From Pedobacter sp. (lineage in GTDB: Bacteria > Bacteroidota > Bacteroidia > Sphingobacteriales > Sphingobacteriaceae): a DNA stretch of 6,703 nucleotides. The notes under the pieces are model-generated. The model saw only the letters and a program-made list of their open reading frames with translations. It ran no database searches and was not told the origin of the DNA. Of this stretch, positions 6,690 through 6,703 are shown in pieces. Position 1 is the first letter of the stretch. Every line of letters begins with the position of its first letter. The DNA lies in NCBI GenBank assembly GCA_028287885.1, contig JAQBOT010000316.1, positions 1 to 6,703 of the forward strand. The letters are read 5' to 3'. The position numbers were made by a program, and so were the translations under genes.

Positions 6690-6703
6690 AACTATTTTTA
6701 TTA

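Overview
The window looks like chromosomal DNA of a Bacteroidota bacterium, most likely of the Sphingobacteriales/Cytophagales type (Pedobacter- or Mucilaginibacter-like). The evidence is AT-rich DNA, starts without Shine-Dalgarno sequences, a roughly 700-residue MetRS with zinc knuckle, KISTS signature and C-terminal tRNA-binding domain, a 7TMR-DISM sensor, and a receiver protein ending in QLEFLLRQRLLS. The assignment rests on remembered family features, not on a search.

Layout. Positions 1-3261, minus strand, hold three co-directional genes with gaps of 60 and 34 bases. In transcription order they are a GNAT-fold acyltransferase-like protein (2455-3261), a stand-alone E1/ThiF-type adenylating enzyme of the Rv1355c/MoeY kind (1264-2394), and the N-terminal 409 residues of a 7TMR-DISM membrane sensor that runs off the left edge (1-1229). 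A gap at 3262-3721 carries only two doubtful small ORFs. A single-domain response regulator then runs the other way (3722-4186, plus strand). Positions 4187-4504 are non-coding, with a long imperfect inverted repeat at 4209-4267 and a strong hairpin terminator at 4466-4500. On the right, minus strand, are metG (4581-6689) and, 4 bases after its stop codon, tRNA-Arg(CCT) (4505-4576), both apparently ended by that terminator.

How the genes may work together. metG and the tRNA are housekeeping translation genes. The left cluster joins two enzymes able to activate and acylate small molecules with a membrane receptor whose extracellular fold usually binds small ligands, beside a divergent phosphoacceptor protein. 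A small-molecule synthesis-and-sensing system is a reasonable hypothesis. Only the gene families and their arrangement are visible; the product, the ligand and the output domain of the sensor are not.
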